This document shows, in pieces, positions 34,201 to 46,700 of a DNA stretch of 64,000 bases. The number at the start of each line of letters is the position of its first letter. Within the stretch, counting starts at the first letter, position 1. Where the stretch lies: contig NZ_CP060828.1 of assembly GCF_014489635.1 (NCBI RefSeq), positions 8,978,001 through 9,042,000 of the forward strand, read 5' to 3'. The notes beneath the pieces were generated by a model that ran no database searches, was not told the origin of the DNA, and saw only the letters and a program-made list of their open reading frames with translations. A program made the translations under genes and the position numbers. Origin of the DNA: Streptomyces roseirectus (GTDB lineage: Bacteria > Actinomycetota > Actinomycetes > Streptomycetales > Streptomycetaceae).

Positions 34201-35489
34201 GGCCAGGGGATGTTCTCGGTGAGCAGTTCCACCGAGCCTTGTGACCAGTCCACGTGGGGGGATGGTTCGTCGATGTGCAGTGTGCGGGGGAGGACCTGGT
34301 GGGTGAATGCCATCAGCATCTTGACCACTCCGGCGACTCCGGCCGCCGCTTGGGTGTGCCCGATGTTCGACTTCACGGACCCCAGACGCAATGGCGTCGA
34401 ACGGCCCTGCCCGTAGGTGGCCAGCAGTGCTTGGGCCTCGATCGGATCGCCCAGGGTCGTCCCCGTGCCGTGGGCCTCCACTACGTCGATCTCGTCCGGC
34501 TTGAGTCCGGCGTCGGCCAACGCCTCCCAGATCACCCGCTGTTGGGCGGGGCCACTCGGTGCGGTCAGTCCGTTGGAGGCGCCGTCCTGGTTGATCGCCG
34601 TTCCCCGGACCACCCCGAGGATCCTGCGGCCGGCCCGGACCGCGTCCGACAACCGCTCCACCAGCAGCACACCGACGCCCTCGGCCCAGCCGACACCGTC
34701 CGCGCCCGCGCCGAACGCCTTGCACCGGCCGTCGGGGGACAGACCGCGCTGGCGGCTGAACTCGACGAACGTCATCGGTGTCGACATCACCGCCGCACCG
34801 CCGACCAGGGCCATGTCGCACTCGCCGGACCGCAGGGAGCGCACGGCCAGGTGCAGCGCCACCAGGGAGGAGGAGCAGGCCGTGTCCACGGTCAGCGCCG
34901 GGCCCTCAAGACCCAGCAGGTAGGCCACCCGCCCCGATGCCACGCTGCCCGCACCGCCCGCGGCGAGCAGACCCTCGACGTCCTCGGGGGTGGGCGAGAG
35001 ACGGGTGACGTGGTCCAGGTACATCAGCCCCGTGTAGGTGCCGGTGCGGCTGCCGCGCAGCGAGAGCGGGTCGATGCCCGCGGATTCGACCGCCTCCCAC
35101 GACACCTCAAGCAACAACCGCTGCTGCGGATCCATCCCCAACGCCTCACGCGGACCGACCCCGAAGAACCCCGCGTCGAAGAAACCCGCCTCATGCAGGA
35201 ACCCCCCTTCCCGCGCATACGACCGACCACGGCGATCCGGATCCTCGTCGAACAGACCGGCCAGATCCCAGCCACGGTCCACCGGGAACCCCGACACCAC
35301 GTCCCGGCCCTCCGACACCACCCCCCACAACCCCTCCGCGCTCTCCACCCCGCCCGGATAACGGCACCCCACCCCCACGATCGCCACCGGCTCGTGCCGG
35401 TCGGCTTCGGCCCTGGCGAGGCGTTGTCGGGTCTCGTGCAGATCGGCGGTGACCTTCTTCAAGTACTGCAAGGTTTTGTTGTCCGTCAT
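31263..35489 (-). CDS. Type I PKS, module 4: KS-AT(methylmalonyl)-inactive KR-ACP
   Basis: A 1408-residue protein from ATG 35489 (GGAGGAACAGTCCC upstream). Docking helix [20 protein letters not shown] about 32-460 with TACSSS, EAHGTG and KSNIGH; AT about 550-850 with GHSQGE and YASH, the methylmalonyl-CoA signature. A KR-like region about 930-1200 has [14 protein letters not shown] in place of the NADPH loop and no catalytic Tyr, so it should be dead. ACP Ser lies in [13 protein letters not shown]-terminal docking region follows (about 1320-1408). The module adds a propionate unit and leaves the beta-keto group. The next gene is the orphan KS, 15 bases on. Confidence 0.9.
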   Translation of the reverse strand: MTDNKTLQYLKKVTADLHETRQRLARAEADRHEPVAIVGVGCRYPGGVESAEGLWGVVSEGRDVVSGFPVDRGWDLAGLFDEDPDRRGRSYAREGGFLHEAGFFDAGFFGVGPREALGMDPQQRLLLEVSWEAVESAGIDPLSLRGSRTGTYTGLMYLDHVTRLSPTPEDVEGLLAAGGAGSVASGRVAYLLGLEGPALTVDTACSSSLVALHLAVRSLRSGECDMALVGGAAVMSTPMTFVEFSRQRGLSPDGRCKAFGAGADGVGWAEGVGVLLVERLSDAVRAGRRILGVVRGTAINQDGASNGLTAPSGPAQQRVIWEALADAGLKPDEIDVVEAHGTGTTLGDPIEAQALLATYGQGRSTPLRLGSVKSNIGHTQAAAGVAGVVKMLMAFTHQVLPRTLHIDEPSPHVDWSQGSVELLTENIPWPTTGRPRRAGVSSFGVSGTNAHVIIEEPPPSPQHDREGAEPAVVPWLLSAKTPEALRAQASKLTDFLTEHHELRPSDVAYSLMSRTAFEHRAVVIGTAEPPTAWFDESPNVVRGKAGPAGAGVVFVYPGQGGQWAGMGRELLATSEVFAEWMSRCDEALAPWCGWSVLDVVRGAEGAPSLDRDDVVQPALFAMMVSLTQVWRALGVTPTAVVGHSQGEIAAACVAGALTLADAARIVAVRSRVLSTLAGSASMASVRLPAEEVEASLPPGVTVAAVNGPAVVTIAGPTDAVEGVVAHYKERDVQATVLPVRYASHSPQIEEIRDRLMVELGEVAAQDAEVPMLSTVTGEWLHGPELTEKYWYRNLREPVRFAEAADRLVASGHRVLVEVSTHPVLTPVTAAAHDVTMTGTLRRDDGSMRRLLTSAAELYVSGVAVDWGGTLPGASAVPVPTYAFQREHYWLDSPVLTAAAPVLESAFALRWVPARRGAPGPDDVTVLTARTEPGEPVDRACAMAGRVLAGVQEWLTGRPRDGARLVVATTGGTDPASAAVRGLVRAAQEENPDRIVLLDGVDGDDVAEAARAAIACGEPEVTVRDGKVLVPRLEPVAPGTADDTVLDPAGTVLVVGTPEPALLDHVRARGARHLTEVTDVERLAETVAGLSRPLTGVVYTMGRVSDGVLSALTAEGFGEAVRAAIEPAWRLHELTLGLEPALFLLACPLSALLPGIGEAATASGAAFLTALAGHRAADGLPARVVIFGDDGRSGTVPLSTERKAELLGSAGPEAVLLAVDRTATPERVPALLTGLIRARVTPGEDGKELLAGLSDADARQALIELVQTRIAAVLGHTSTVEVDPARAFRELGLDSLLAVELRNRLNAATGLTLPVSVVFDQPNVVALAEYLHAELAPPPHRPADSVYAELDRLDALLAELDDAERPGVVDRLRTLASALAAPTAVDRADVQAATDEELFTLIDGFDAEL
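35022..35396. repeat. Near-identical 375-bp copy shared by two KS domains (copy A)
   Basis: This stretch, encoding the first third of the module 4 KS, matches 47761-48135 in the module 1 KS at all but one base (offset 12,739). The flanking KS sequence is also similar but diverges more. Silent sites are identical, which points to recent gene conversion or duplication. Confidence 0.85.
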
Positions 35490-35515
35490 GGGACTGTTCC
35501 TCCGGCTCAAGCGGA

Positions 35516-38500
35516 TCAGGCTGAGGGGCTACCGAACTCCGCGTCGATGAACGCGAACACCTCCTGCTCGTCGGCGTCCGCGAGTCCGTCTCGCACGTCG
35601 CCGGTCGCGGTGCCGGCGTGCTCGCCCTGCCACCGGGCGAGCAGCGCCTGGAGGTGGGCGGTGACCCGGGTCCGCGCCGCCGCGCTCACATCGAGGGCGT
35701 CCAGCACCCGCCCCAGGTCCTCGATGCCGTCGAGCACCACCTCGGCGGGGGCGTCGGCGCTCGGTTCCAGTTCCGCGGCGACGAACTCGGCGATCCGCGC
35801 CACGCTCGGGTGGTCGAAGGCGAGCGTGGCCGGCAGCCGCAGGCCCGTCGCCGTGCCGAGCCGGTTGCGCAGCTCGACCGCCGTCAGCGAGTCCAGGCCG
35901 AGCTCGTTCAGCTCGCGCTCGTCGGAGTCGGGCAGTTCGTCGTAGCCGAGGACGAACGCCACGTGCCGACGGACCTCGGCGGCGATCATCCGGTGGCGCT
36001 CGGGCGGCGCCGCCGTCGCGAGCGACCGCCGCAGCGGGAGGGCGTCCGGGGGCTGCGCACCGGCCGTCCGGCGCGTCGGCGCGCCGACCAGTTCGCGCAG
36101 CACCGACGCGTCGAAGCCGCTCCTGCGGGCCGCGCCGGCGTCGAACCGCATCGGCGCCAGGACCGGCCGCCGACTCGACAACGCCTGGCCGAACAGCCGC
36201 AGCGCCGCGTCCGTGTCCAGCGTCAGCATGCCGGACCTGGCCATGCGGGCGAGGTCGCCCTCGGTCACATGGGCGGTGACGCCGGTCCGCTGCTCCCAGG
36301 TGCCCCAGGCCAACGACTGCGCGGGCAGGCCCAGGGCGGCCCGGTGCCGCGCCAGTGCGTCCAGGAACGCGTTGGCCGCCGCGTAGTTGGCCTGGCCCGG
36401 CGACCCGAACACCCCCGCGCTCGACGAGAACAGCACGAACAGGTCCGGCCGGTCCGCCAGCGTCAACTCGTGGAGCCACCAGGCCGCGTCGGCCTTCGGG
36501 CGCATCACCTCCCGCAGCCGCTCCGGGTTCAGCGACCCGATCACCCCGTCCGCCGACACCCCGGCCGCGTGCACCACGCCGCTCACCCGCCGGCCCAACC
36601 CGCCGATCACGGTGGCCAGTCGCTCCCGGTCGCCCACGTCGCAGGCCAGCACCCGCACCCTCGGTCCCAGCCCCAGGTCCGTCGCCCGACGGGCCAGCAC
36701 GGTGATGTGCGGGACGCCCCATTCGAGGAGCCGTCCGACGATCACGGAGCCGATGCCGCCCGTGCCTCCGGTCACCAGGACCGTGCCGTCCCCCGGGAGG
36801 TCCGGCGGGGTGGGTCCGGGATCCGGGGCCACCGTCCGCAGCCTCGGCGCGAACAGCCGGCCGGCCCGGACGGCGAGCTGAGGTTCGCCGGTGGCGAGCG
36901 CCGTGGCCAGGATCCCGGTGACGTCGCCGTCGGTGTCCACCAGGACGAAGCGGCCCGGCTGTTCGGTCTGGGCGGAGCGGACCAGGCCCCACACGGAAGC
37001 GGCCGCGACATCGGTGATCTCCTCACCCTCGACGCTCAGGGCGCCGCGCGTGACGATCACCAGCGGGGCGTCACCGGGGCCCGGGTCCTGGAGAGCGGCG
37101 AGGACGAGCTCGGTCGCGGTGCGCGCGGCGTCCACGACGGACGGCCCGGAGGGGACGGCGAGCACGGTGACACCGTCGGTGGACACGGCCGGGGCGGCGG
37201 ACACGGGGGCCCAGCCGACCTCGTACAACGCGCCGGGGACCGCGTCGGCCGGTGCGGGTGGCAGGGCGCGCAGGGTGAGCGCGTCGACGGACAGCAGGAC
37301 GGCGCCGGACTCGTCCCACACGGTGAGCGTGACCGTGTCGTCGGAGACCCGGGCCACCCGGACCCGGGCGCGGCCGGCCTCGCGGTGGGCGGCCGAGACC
37401 CCGTGCCAGGAGAAGGGGACCCGGCCGTCGGTCCCGGAATCGTCGAGCAGGGCGAGGGCGTGCTGGGCAGCGTCGACCATGGCCGGGTGGAGGCCACCAC
37501 CGGGCGCGGTGCCCGCGACCCCCGGCAGGGTGAGTTCGGCGAACACCTCGTCGCCACGGCGCCACGCGGCGGTCAGTCCACGAAACGCCGGGCCGTAGTC
37601 GAACCCCCGCTCGGCCAGCAGGTCGTAGAGGCCGCCGGTGTCGAGGGCGGCGGCGCCGGGCGGCGGCCAGACCGTGGCGGGCGCGGCTGTGGGGGCGACG
37701 TCGTGGAGCAGTCCGGTCGCGTGGCGTACCCAGTCGGCGTCCGGCGCTTCGGGACGGGCGTGCACCTCGATCGGCCGGCGGCCTGCCTCGTCGGGGGCGG
37801 TCACGACGATCCGCAGCTCGGCCGGGACCGTCAGGGGCGCCTCGACGGTCAGTTCCTCGACGGCCGGGCAGCCGACGGCCCTGCCCGCGGTGAGCGCGAG
37901 GTCCAGGACCGCCGCGCCCGGCACCACGACGCCGCCGAACACGACGTGGTCGTCGAGCCAGGCGGTGGCGGAGGTCAGCCTGCCGGTGAGGACCAGGCTT
38001 TCCGGCATGTCGATCGCGGCGGTGAGCAGCGCGTGCCCCACTGCGCTCTGCTCGGTCTGCTCGGTCCGCCGGCCGGGGGCCAGCCAGTACCTCCGGCGCT
38101 GGAACGGATACGGCGGCAGGTCGACCGTGCGGCCGCCGGGCGTGACGGCCGTCCAGTCCACCGGCCGGCCGTGGACGTACAGGTGCGCCAGTGCCGTCAG
38201 CAGCGTGCGCACCTCGGGCCGGCCGCGTCGTGCCACGGCCACGACCGGCACGTCGGCGGGGCCGGCCGGGTCGTCGTCGGTGGCGAGGCAGTCCGCCGCC
38301 GACGCCGCCAGCACCGTGTCGGGACCGAGTTCGAGGAAGGCGTCCACGCCCTCGGCCCGCAGGGTGCGTACGGCGTCGTGGAACCGGACCGCCGCGCGCA
38401 GTTGCCCGACCCAGTAGTCGGGTGTGCAGAGGTCCGCGGGGTCGGCGAGCGTGCCGGTCACCCCGGACACCAGGGGCAGCCTCGGCACCTGGTAGTCGAT

Positions 38501-41500
38501 CCGCTCGGCCACCGCCCGGAACTCGTCGAGCACGGCGTCCACATGGGGGGAGTGGAAGGCGTGGCTCACCCGCAGCGGGCGCGTGCGCCGGCTGCGGGCC
38601 CGCAGCTCCGCCACGAGGGGGGCCAGCACGGTGCCGGTGCCGGACAGCACCACGGCGTCCGGCCCGTTGACGGCGGCGACCGACACCTGGTCCTCGTGCC
38701 CGGCCAGCAGCGCGCGCACCTCGTCCTCGGTCGCCCGCACCGCCACCATGGCGCCGCCGTCCGGCATGGCGGCCATCAGCCGTCCGCGCTCGCCGACCAG
38801 CAGGCAGGCGTCAGCCAGCGACAGCACACCGGCGACGTGGGCCGCCGCCACCTCGCCGATGGAATGGCCGGCCAGATGCGTCGGCCGGACGCCCCAGGAC
38901 GACAGCAGCCGAAACAGCGCGACCTCGACGGCGAACAGCGCCGGCTGGGCGATGGCGGTGTCGTCCACCGGTGTCGTGTCGGTGAGCAGGGCCTCGCGCA
39001 GACCGAGGTGCGGGAAGTGCGAGCAGATCTCGTCCAGCGCGCGGGCGAACACCGGATACGCCTCGTACCACCGCCCGGCCATGCCGGCCCGCTGCGCGCC
39101 CTGCCCGGTGAACAGGAACGCCAGTCCGCCGGGCCTGGCGGCGCCGCCGTGGATCACGTCCTCGGTCGGGGTGCCGTCCGCCAACGCGACGAGGCCGTCC
39201 CGCGCGCCGGTCACCACGACCGCGCGGTGCGGCAGGCTCGTACGGGTCGCCGCCAGGGTGTGGGCGAGCTCGGCGGGCGCGAAGTCGTCCCAGCGCGCGG
39301 CGAGTTGCCGGGCCTGTTCGGTCAGGGCGGCCGCCGAGTGGGCGGACAGCACCAACGGCGACACGGCGTCGGGCCCGGTGCGCGCGGCCCCGTCCGGGCG
39401 GGGCGGCGCTTCGAGGATGACGTGGGCGTTGGTGCCGCTCACCCCGAAGGACGACACCCCGGCCCGCCACGGCCTGCCCGCCCGCGGCCACACCGTGTTC
39501 TCCGTCAGCAGTTCCACCGAGCCCCGTGCCCAGTCCACGTGGGGCGACGGAACCTCCGCGTGCAGCGTCCGGGGCAGGACGCCGTGCGCGAAGGCCATCA
39601 GCGTCTTCACCACTCCGGCGACACCGGCCGCCGCCTGGGTGTGCCCGATGTTCGACTTCACGGAGCCGAGGTACAGCGGCGTCGAGCGGCCCTGCCCGTA
39701 GGTGGCCAGCAGTGCCTGGGCCTCGATGGGATCGCCCAGGGTGGTGCCGGTGCCGTGGGCCTCCACCGCGTCGACGTCGCCCGGCTCCAGCCCGGCGTCG
39801 GCCAACGCGTCCCGGATCACCCGTTGTTGGGCGGGGCCGCTGGGCGCGGTCAGCCCGTTGGAGGCGCCGTCCTGGTTGACGGCCGAGCCCCGGACGATCC
39901 CGAAGATCCGGCGGCCGTGCCGCCGGGCGTCCGACAACCGCTCCACCGCCAGCACTCCGGCACCCTCGCCCCAGCCGACGCCGTCCGCGCCGGCCCCGAA
40001 CGCCTTGCACCGGCCGTCCGGCGCCAGCCCCCGCTGTCGGCTGAACTCGATGAACGCCTTGGGACTGCACATGACCGTCGCCCCGCCGACCAGCGCCAGG
40101 TCGCATTCGCCGCCGCGCAGGGCCTGCCCGGCGAGGTGCAGCGCCACCAGCGAGGACGAACACGCCGTGTCCACCGTCAGGGCCGGACCTTCGAGGCCCA
40201 GCGCGTACGCGACCCGGCCGGAGGCGACGCTCGCCGCGCCACCGGTCGTCGCGTAGCCCTGGAGTTCGTCGGGCACGGCGGCCGGGTCGTCGGCGTAGTC
40301 CAGCAACGCGATGCCCGTGTAGACGCCGGTGCGGCTGCCGCGCAGCGAGGCCGGGTCGATACCGGCGGATTCGACCGCCTCCCACGACACCTCGAGCAGC
40401 AACCGCTGCTGCGGGTCCATCCCCAACGCCTCACGGGGGCCGATCCCGAAGAACCCCGGGTCGAACAGGCCGGGGCCGTCGAGGAAGCCGCCTTCCCTGG
40501 CGTAGGTCCGGCCGGGCCGGTCGGGGTCGTCGTCGAACAGGTCCGCCAGGTCCCAGCCACGGTCGCGGGGGAACCCGCCGATGACGTCCCGGCCCTCGGA
40601 CACGACGTCCCACAACTGCCCGGGGGTCGCCACCCCACCGGGGAAGCGGCAGCCGATCCCGACGATCGCCAGCGGCTCGTCGCTCGGCACACCCCTGGCC
40701 GGCAGCCCGGCCCGCGCCTCTCCCGCACCGGCCGGTCCGCCTTCGAGGAAGCGCGCGAGCGCGGCCGGAGTGGGGTGATCGAACACGAGCGACGCGTCCA
40801 GGCGCAGGCCCGTCGCGGCGGCGAGCCGGTTGCGCAGTTCGACCGCGCCCATCGAGGTCAGCCCGGCCTCGCTGAAGGCCCGGTCCGGGTCGACCGAGCC
40901 GTCGTCCGTGCCCGTCAGCACGGCGGCACAGTGCCGCAGCACCATCCCGAGCAGGTCGGCCGGTTCCCGGGCCGCCGGCTCCCGCGCCGATGGCGTCGAC
41001 GGCGCTGCGGGTGACGTCGGTGACCCGCCGCCCAGCCAGTACCGGCGACGCCGGAACGCGTACGTCGGCAGCTCCGCCCGGGGCGCCGGCGGCAGCAGCG
41101 CGGCCCAGTCGACATGACCGCCCCGCACATGCACCTGGGCGACGCCGGTGAGGAACGCCGACTCCTCGGGCCGGCCCCGGCGCAGCAGCGGCACCCCCAG
41201 CACATCGTCGCGCCGGGCCGACTCCTGCGCCATCGCGGCGAGCACGGCGTCCGGGCCCAGCTCCAGGAAGGTCCGCACGCCGAGCCCTTCCAGCGTCCCC
41301 ACGGCATCGAGGAACCTGACCGGCGCGGTCACATGCCGCAGCCAGTGATCGGGGGAGCCGAAGCTGTCCGGATCGGCGACGTCGCCGGTGAGCGTGGAGA
41401 CGACCGGGACGGCGGCCCGGCCGACGGTGAGAGAGACGAGCGCCGACCTGAACGGCGCCAGCATCGGGACCATCAGCGGCGAGTGGAAGGCGTGGCTCAC

Positions 41501-43702
41501 CCGCAGTCGCCGGGTCCGCCGCCCCGACGCGGCGAAGGCGCCCGCGGCGGCCAGGACGGCCCGCTCGTCACCGGACAGGACCACGGACCGGGGACCGTTC
41601 ACGGCCGCCAGCGCGACCCGGTCGTCGAGGACGGCCAGCGCCTCGGCCTCGGTCGCCTCCACCGCCACCATCGCACCGGCCTCGGGCAGCGCCCCCATGG
41701 CCGACGCCCGTGCGGTGACCAGCCGCGCCGCGTCGGGCAGCGACAGCACCCCGGCCACGTGGGCGGCCGCGATCTCGCCGACGGAGTGCCCGGCCACCGC
41801 GTCGGGAGCCATGCCCCAGGACTCCAGCAGCCGCGCCATCGCCACCTGAAGCGCGAACACCGCGGGCTGCGCGTGCTCGGTACGGTCCAGGGCGCCCGGC
41901 GCCCCGGTGAGCATGCGCGCGTACGGATCGCCGTCCATGTGCGGGGCCAGCTCGGCGCACACCTCGCGCAGCGACGACGCGAACAGGGGGAAACGCGCGG
42001 CGAGTTCGCGGCCGGCACCGGGGCGCTGCGCGCCCTGCCCGGTGAACAGCCAGCAGGTGTCGCCGGGCACCGGCCGGCCCACGACGGCGGCGCCGTCGCG
42101 CAGGCCGCGGACCAGGTCGCCGGTCGAGGCGCCCAGCACCACCGCGCGATCCCGCAGCAGCGCCCGGTCGGTCACCAGCGCCCGGGCGACGGCGGCCGGT
42201 GAGACCGGGTCCCTTGAGGACACCCAGTCCGCCAGCGCGTCGGCCTGGCCACGCAGGGCCGCCTCGCCCTCGGCGGACAGGATCCACGGCAACACCCCCG
42301 GTACGGGGGCGGGTTCCGCCGTCGCGGCCGGCTCGGCCGGCTCGGGCGCGGCTTCCAGGATCACGTGCGCGTTGGTGCCACTGACCCCGAACGAGGACAC
42401 GCCCGCCCGGCGCGGCGCGCCGGTCACCGGCCACGGCACGTGCTCGGTCAGCAGCTCCACCGCGCCCGACGACCAGTCCACATGCGGCGACGGCTCGTCG
42501 GCGTGCAGGGTCCTGGGCAGTTCCCCGTGCTCCAGCGCCATGACCATCTTGATCACACCGGCCACCCCGGCGGCGGCCAGGGTGTGCCCGATGTTCGACT
42601 TCACGGAGCCGAGGTACAGCGGCGTCGAGCGGCCCTGCCCGTAGGCCGCCAGCAGTGCCTGCGCCTCGATGGGGTCGCCGAGGGCGGTGCCGGTGCCGTG
42701 CGCCTCCACCACGTCGACGTCCTGCGCGGTCAGGTCCGCGTCGGACAGCGCGTCCCTGATCATGCGCTGCTGCGCGGGCCCGCTCGGCGCGGTCAGGCCG
42801 TTGGACGCGCCGTCCTGGTTCAGCGCGGAGCCACGGATCACCGCCCACACCCGGTGGCCGGCCCGCATCGCGTCCGACAGCCGCTCCAGCACCAGCACGC
42901 CGACGCCCTCGCCGAAGCCGGTGCCGTCCGCGCCGGCCCCGAACGCCTTGCACCGGCCGTCGGGGGCGAGGCCCCGCTGGCGGCTGAACTCGACGAACGT
43001 CGTCGGCGACGACATCACCGTCGCGCCACCGGCCAGCGCCACATCGCACTCGCCGGACCGCAGCGAGCGCACCGCCAGGTGCAGCGCCACCAGCGAGGAG
43101 GAACACGCCGTGTCCACCGTCACCGCGGGGCCCTCGGTGCCGAGCACGTACGCGACCCTCCCGGAAGCCAGGCTGCCCGAGCTGCCCAGGCCCAGGAAGC
43201 CGTCGAGGGCGGCCGGGGCGTCGAACAGGGAGGTGCCGTGGTCATGGACCAGGCCGGTGAACACGCCTGCCCGCCGTCCGGCCAGCGTCGAGGGATTCAC
43301 GCCGGCCCGCTCGACCGCCTCCCAGGACACCTCGAGGAGCAGCCGGTGCTGCGGGTCCATGGCCAGCGCCTCGCGGTCGGAGACGCCGAAGAACCCGGCG
43401 TCGAACTCCGTCGCGGTGGACAGGAATCCGCCGCGTTCGGCGAAGGGCGGGCCGCCCGCCTCCGCGTCGGCGAGGCGTAACCGGTCCAGGTTCCAGCCCC
43501 GGTCGTCGGGGAAGCCGCCCAGGGTCTCGCCGCCCGTGGCGACGAGGCGCCACAGGTCTTCCGGCGAGCCGATGCCGCCGGGGAACCGGCAGCCGATGCC
43601 GACGATCGCGACGGGCTCGCGGATCTTGCGCAGCTCGTCCCTGGCCGAGCGCAGCTCTCCCGTCACCTGGTTGAGGAGGCGGCGGATCTGGTCGTGGCTC
43701 AT
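35516..43702 (-). CDS. Type I PKS, modules 2 and 3: KS-AT-ACP / KS-AT-DH-KR-ACP
   Basis: A 2728-residue protein from ATG 43702. Module 2: KS about 29-455 (TACSSS), AT with GHSVGE and HAFH (malonyl), then directly an ACP ([11 protein letters not shown]), so no reduction. Module 3: KS about 1000-1430, AT with GHSIGE and HAFH (malonyl), DH with [10 protein letters not shown] and MVDAAQHAL (His/Asp pair intact), KR with TGGTGGIGS and a complete Ser/Tyr pair ([14 protein letters not shown]) and a B-type Asp (VSADGV), ACP ([11 protein letters not shown]), then C-terminal docking helices. The protein makes a 3-keto group followed by a trans-type enoyl unit. Leu75 is TTA (43478-43480), a second bldA checkpoint. 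Confidence 0.92.
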   Translation of the reverse strand: MSHDQIRRLLNQVTGELRSARDELRKIREPVAIVGIGCRFPGGIGSPEDLWRLVATGGETLGGFPDDRGWNLDRLRLADAEAGGPPFAERGGFLSTATEFDAGFFGVSDREALAMDPQHRLLLEVSWEAVERAGVNPSTLAGRRAGVFTGLVHDHGTSLFDAPAALDGFLGLGSSGSLASGRVAYVLGTEGPAVTVDTACSSSLVALHLAVRSLRSGECDVALAGGATVMSSPTTFVEFSRQRGLAPDGRCKAFGAGADGTGFGEGVGVLVLERLSDAMRAGHRVWAVIRGSALNQDGASNGLTAPSGPAQQRMIRDALSDADLTAQDVDVVEAHGTGTALGDPIEAQALLAAYGQGRSTPLYLGSVKSNIGHTLAAAGVAGVIKMVMALEHGELPRTLHADEPSPHVDWSSGAVELLTEHVPWPVTGAPRRAGVSSFGVSGTNAHVILEAAPEPAEPAATAEPAPVPGVLPWILSAEGEAALRGQADALADWVSSRDPVSPAAVARALVTDRALLRDRAVVLGASTGDLVRGLRDGAAVVGRPVPGDTCWLFTGQGAQRPGAGRELAARFPLFASSLREVCAELAPHMDGDPYARMLTGAPGALDRTEHAQPAVFALQVAMARLLESWGMAPDAVAGHSVGEIAAAHVAGVLSLPDAARLVTARASAMGALPEAGAMVAVEATEAEALAVLDDRVALAAVNGPRSVVLSGDERAVLAAAGAFAASGRRTRRLRVSHAFHSPLMVPMLAPFRSALVSLTVGRAAVPVVSTLTGDVADPDSFGSPDHWLRHVTAPVRFLDAVGTLEGLGVRTFLELGPDAVLAAMAQESARRDDVLGVPLLRRGRPEESAFLTGVAQVHVRGGHVDWAALLPPAPRAELPTYAFRRRRYWLGGGSPTSPAAPSTPSAREPAAREPADLLGMVLRHCAAVLTGTDDGSVDPDRAFSEAGLTSMGAVELRNRLAAATGLRLDASLVFDHPTPAALARFLEGGPAGAGEARAGLPARGVPSDEPLAIVGIGCRFPGGVATPGQLWDVVSEGRDVIGGFPRDRGWDLADLFDDDPDRPGRTYAREGGFLDGPGLFDPGFFGIGPREALGMDPQQRLLLEVSWEAVESAGIDPASLRGSRTGVYTGIALLDYADDPAAVPDELQGYATTGGAASVASGRVAYALGLEGPALTVDTACSSSLVALHLAGQALRGGECDLALVGGATVMCSPKAFIEFSRQRGLAPDGRCKAFGAGADGVGWGEGAGVLAVERLSDARRHGRRIFGIVRGSAVNQDGASNGLTAPSGPAQQRVIRDALADAGLEPGDVDAVEAHGTGTTLGDPIEAQALLATYGQGRSTPLYLGSVKSNIGHTQAAAGVAGVVKTLMAFAHGVLPRTLHAEVPSPHVDWARGSVELLTENTVWPRAGRPWRAGVSSFGVSGTNAHVILEAPPRPDGAARTGPDAVSPLVLSAHSAAALTEQARQLAARWDDFAPAELAHTLAATRTSLPHRAVVVTGARDGLVALADGTPTEDVIHGGAARPGGLAFLFTGQGAQRAGMAGRWYEAYPVFARALDEICSHFPHLGLREALLTDTTPVDDTAIAQPALFAVEVALFRLLSSWGVRPTHLAGHSIGEVAAAHVAGVLSLADACLLVGERGRLMAAMPDGGAMVAVRATEDEVRALLAGHEDQVSVAAVNGPDAVVLSGTGTVLAPLVAELRARSRRTRPLRVSHAFHSPHVDAVLDEFRAVAERIDYQVPRLPLVSGVTGTLADPADLCTPDYWVGQLRAAVRFHDAVRTLRAEGVDAFLELGPDTVLAASAADCLATDDDPAGPADVPVVAVARRGRPEVRTLLTALAHLYVHGRPVDWTAVTPGGRTVDLPPYPFQRRRYWLAPGRRTEQTEQSAVGHALLTAAIDMPESLVLTGRLTSATAWLDDHVVFGGVVVPGAAVLDLALTAGRAVGCPAVEELTVEAPLTVPAELRIVVTAPDEAGRRPIEVHARPEAPDADWVRHATGLLHDVAPTAAPATVWPPPGAAALDTGGLYDLLAERGFDYGPAFRGLTAAWRRGDEVFAELTLPGVAGTAPGGGLHPAMVDAAQHALALLDDSGTDGRVPFSWHGVSAAHREAGRARVRVARVSDDTVTLTVWDESGAVLLSVDALTLRALPPAPADAVPGALYEVGWAPVSAAPAVSTDGVTVLAVPSGPSVVDAARTATELVLAALQDPGPGDAPLVIVTRGALSVEGEEITDVAAASVWGLVRSAQTEQPGRFVLVDTDGDVTGILATALATGEPQLAVRAGRLFAPRLRTVAPDPGPTPPDLPGDGTVLVTGGTGGIGSVIVGRLLEWGVPHITVLARRATDLGLGPRVRVLACDVGDRERLATVIGGLGRRVSGVVHAAGVSADGVIGSLNPERLREVMRPKADAAWWLHELTLADRPDLFVLFSSSAGVFGSPGQANYAAANAFLDALARHRAALGLPAQSLAWGTWEQRTGVTAHVTEGDLARMARSGMLTLDTDAALRLFGQALSSRRPVLAPMRFDAGAARRSGFDASVLRELVGAPTRRTAGAQPPDALPLRRSLATAAPPERHRMIAAEVRRHVAFVLGYDELPDSDERELNELGLDSLTAVELRNRLGTATGLRLPATLAFDHPSVARIAEFVAAELEPSADAPAEVVLDGIEDLGRVLDALDVSAAARTRVTAHLQALLARWQGEHAGTATGDVRDGLADADEQEVFAFIDAEFGSPSA

Positions 43703-43719
43703 CTGGTGCCCCCTACTGG

Positions 43720-46700
43720 TCACGAGATGCCGAACTCTCGGCTGAGCAGTTCGGCGACTTCCCTGTCGTCGAGCGCGTCGAGACCGTCCGACGCGGACGG
43801 CTGAGGGGCGAACAGGGCGGACCACAGGTGGTCGGCGAGCCGCGCGGGATCGCGGTGCTCGAACACGATGGTGGTCGGGAGGTTCAGTCCTGTCGCCCGG
43901 TTCAGACGGTTGCGCAGGTCCACCGCGCCCAGTGAGTCGAAGCCCTGGTCACGGAAGCTGCGCGCGTCGTCCACGGCGTCGGCGGACCGATGGCCGAGCG
44001 ACGCGGCGACACAGTCCCGGACCAGGGTCCCCACCGCCCGGCGCTGGGCCTTCTCCGGCGCGTCCGCCCACCGCGCCAGCGGATTCTCCGGTGGTCCGGC
44101 GGCTTCGGCCGTCGGCGAGAGGCCGGCGAGCAGCGGCGTGGGCCCGAGCGCGGACCAGTCCGCGTCGACCACCGCGATCCGGGTCTCCGCACGGTCGAGG
44201 GAGGCGGCGAGGGCCCGGATCGCGGGTCCGACGGGCAGCGGGACCAGACCGGCCCGGCGCAGCTCCCGCTCGGCACGCGGTGCGACGATGCCGTCGCCGG
44301 TCCACTGTCCCCACTCGATCGCGGTCGCCGGCAGACCGAGGGAGCGGCGGTACTCGGCGAACGCGCTGAGGAAGGCGTTGCCGGGCGCGTAGTTGGCCTG
44401 CCCCGGCAGTCCGCAGACCGCCGCGATCGAGGAGAACATCACGAAGGCCGACAGGTCGTGGTCCCGGGTGAGTTCGTGCAGATGGACCGCGCCCAGCGCC
44501 TTCGCCCTGAGCGCGCGGGCGATACGGTCGCGGGTCAGCCGGCCGAGCGTGGTGTCGTCCAGCTCCGCCGCCGTGTGGACGACGGCGTCGAGCCGGTGCC
44601 CGCGCAGCGCCGCCGCCAGGTCGTCGCGGTCGCCGATGTCGCAGGCGGCCACGGAGACCCTGGTGCCGGTGGCGGTCAGCTCCGCGACCAGGCCGGCCGC
44701 TCCTGGCGCCGCCTCACCGCGACGGCTCAGCAGCAGCAGGTGCTCCGCGCCCGTCGCGGCGAGCCACCGGGCCACATGGCCGCCCAGCGCACCGGTACCA
44801 CCGGTGATCGCGACGGTGCCCCGGGGACGCCAGGACCGCACCACCGGCGTCGCGGACAGCGGGGCGCGCCGCAGCCTTCTGGTGGTCACGGCACCGCCGC
44901 GCACGGCGAACTCGTTCTCCCCGGCCGGGTCGCTGATCGCGTCGACCAGGGCGAGGTGGTCGGCGGCGGTCGGAGCCGTCGGCATGTCGACGACGCCGCC
45001 CCACACCTCCGGGTGCTCGGCCGCCGCCACCCGTCCAAGTCCCCAGAGCAACGCCTGTGCGGGGGAGACCGTGTCGTCCACGGCACCGGCCGTGACACAC
45101 CACAGTTCGGTGCCGCCGAGGGCCTGTACCAGTTCGACGGTCGCGGCGAAGCCGGGCGGCGGCTGCTCGGAGTCGAGTCCGTCGCCGAGGGCCAGCAGGG
45201 ACAGCACCTTCCCCGCGCCGTCGGCGGGCAGGGCGCGGAAATCCGGCCGGCGTGGATCCACCTCCAGCACGGTCGCGGTGCCGCCACGACGGGAGACGGC
45301 GTCGGTGAGGCCGGTGAGCGGGCCGTGACCGGGCGGCACCAGCACCGTCCAGTGCCCGGTCCGGCCCGGCGTGCCGGTCGCCGGGACCCATGCGATCCGG
45401 TGCCGCCACGCGTCGACGGTGGACTCGGCCGCCCACTCGTCGCGCCACGCCCGCAGCCTCGGCGCGAGCAGTTCGAAGGCGTCCCGCTCGGGCCCGGACA
45501 GCCGGCCGCCCCGCTCCCGCACCAGTTCCCAGAACCGGCCGTCGTCGGCGGCCGGGGCGGGGTCGAGCCAGTAGTGCTCGCGCTGGAACGCGTAGGTCGG
45601 AACGGGCACCTTCACCGCGCCGGGCAAGGCAGCGGCCCAGTCGATGTCCACGCCGCCCACGTGCAGTTCCGCCGCCGCGGTGAGCAGACGCGCGAGCCCC
45701 GCGTCCCCCCGGCGCAGGGTGGCGACCGCCGTCACGTCGTGCGCGGCGACGATGGCTCCCGACAGCACGGGACGGGCGGACACCTCGAGAAAGAACCGGT
45801 GCCCGGACTCGGCCAGGGCGGTCACGGCCGGGGCGAACAGGACGGGCTCGCGCAGGTTGCGGTACCAGTACTGTTCGGTCAGCTCGCCGCCGGACACCCA
45901 GTCGCCCGTTACCGTGGACAGCATCGGCACGTCGGTGTCGCGTGCTCGCACCGGGCCCAGTTCCGCCAGCAGCCGGTCGCGGATCTCCTCGATCTGCGGG
46001 GAGTGCGAGGCGTAGTCGATGGGCACGGTCTTCGCCGGCACGCCGCGCTCCTCGCACCGCGCGAGCACCGTGTCGAGGTCGGAGAGGGTACCGGCCACGG
46101 TCACCATCGAGGGGCCGTTGACCGCCGCGACCGTCACCGTGGACGGCAGCACCTCGGCGGCCTCCTCGACGGACAGCCCGACCGAGGCCAGGGAGGACCG
46201 GCCCGCGAGGGTACGCAGGACCCGGCTGCGGACCGCGACGATCCGCGCGGCCTCGGACAGCGTCAGCGCCCCCGACGCGTAGGCGGCCGTGATCTCCCCC
46301 TGGGAGTGCCCCACCACCGCGGCCGGTGTGACGCCGAGACCGCGCCATACCTGCGTCAGCGACGCCATGACCGCGAAGAGCACCGGCTGCACCACGTCGT
46401 CCCGGTCCAGCGACGGGGCGCCGTCGGCGCGGCGGATCACATCGAGCAACGACCAGCCGCACCAGGGCGCCAGCGCCTCGTCGCAGCGGGACATCCACTC
46501 GGCGAACACCTCGGACGTCGCCAGCAGTTCCTCGCCCATGCCGATCCACTGGCTTCCCTGGCCGGGATAGACGAACACCACCCGGGGAGCCACCGGGGCG
46601 GCGACACCGCGCACCACGTCGGGCCCGTCGAGTCCGGCCGGTGGTTTCGCGCCGCCGATCACCACCGCGCGGTGCTCGAACGCCGTGCGGGACATCAGTG

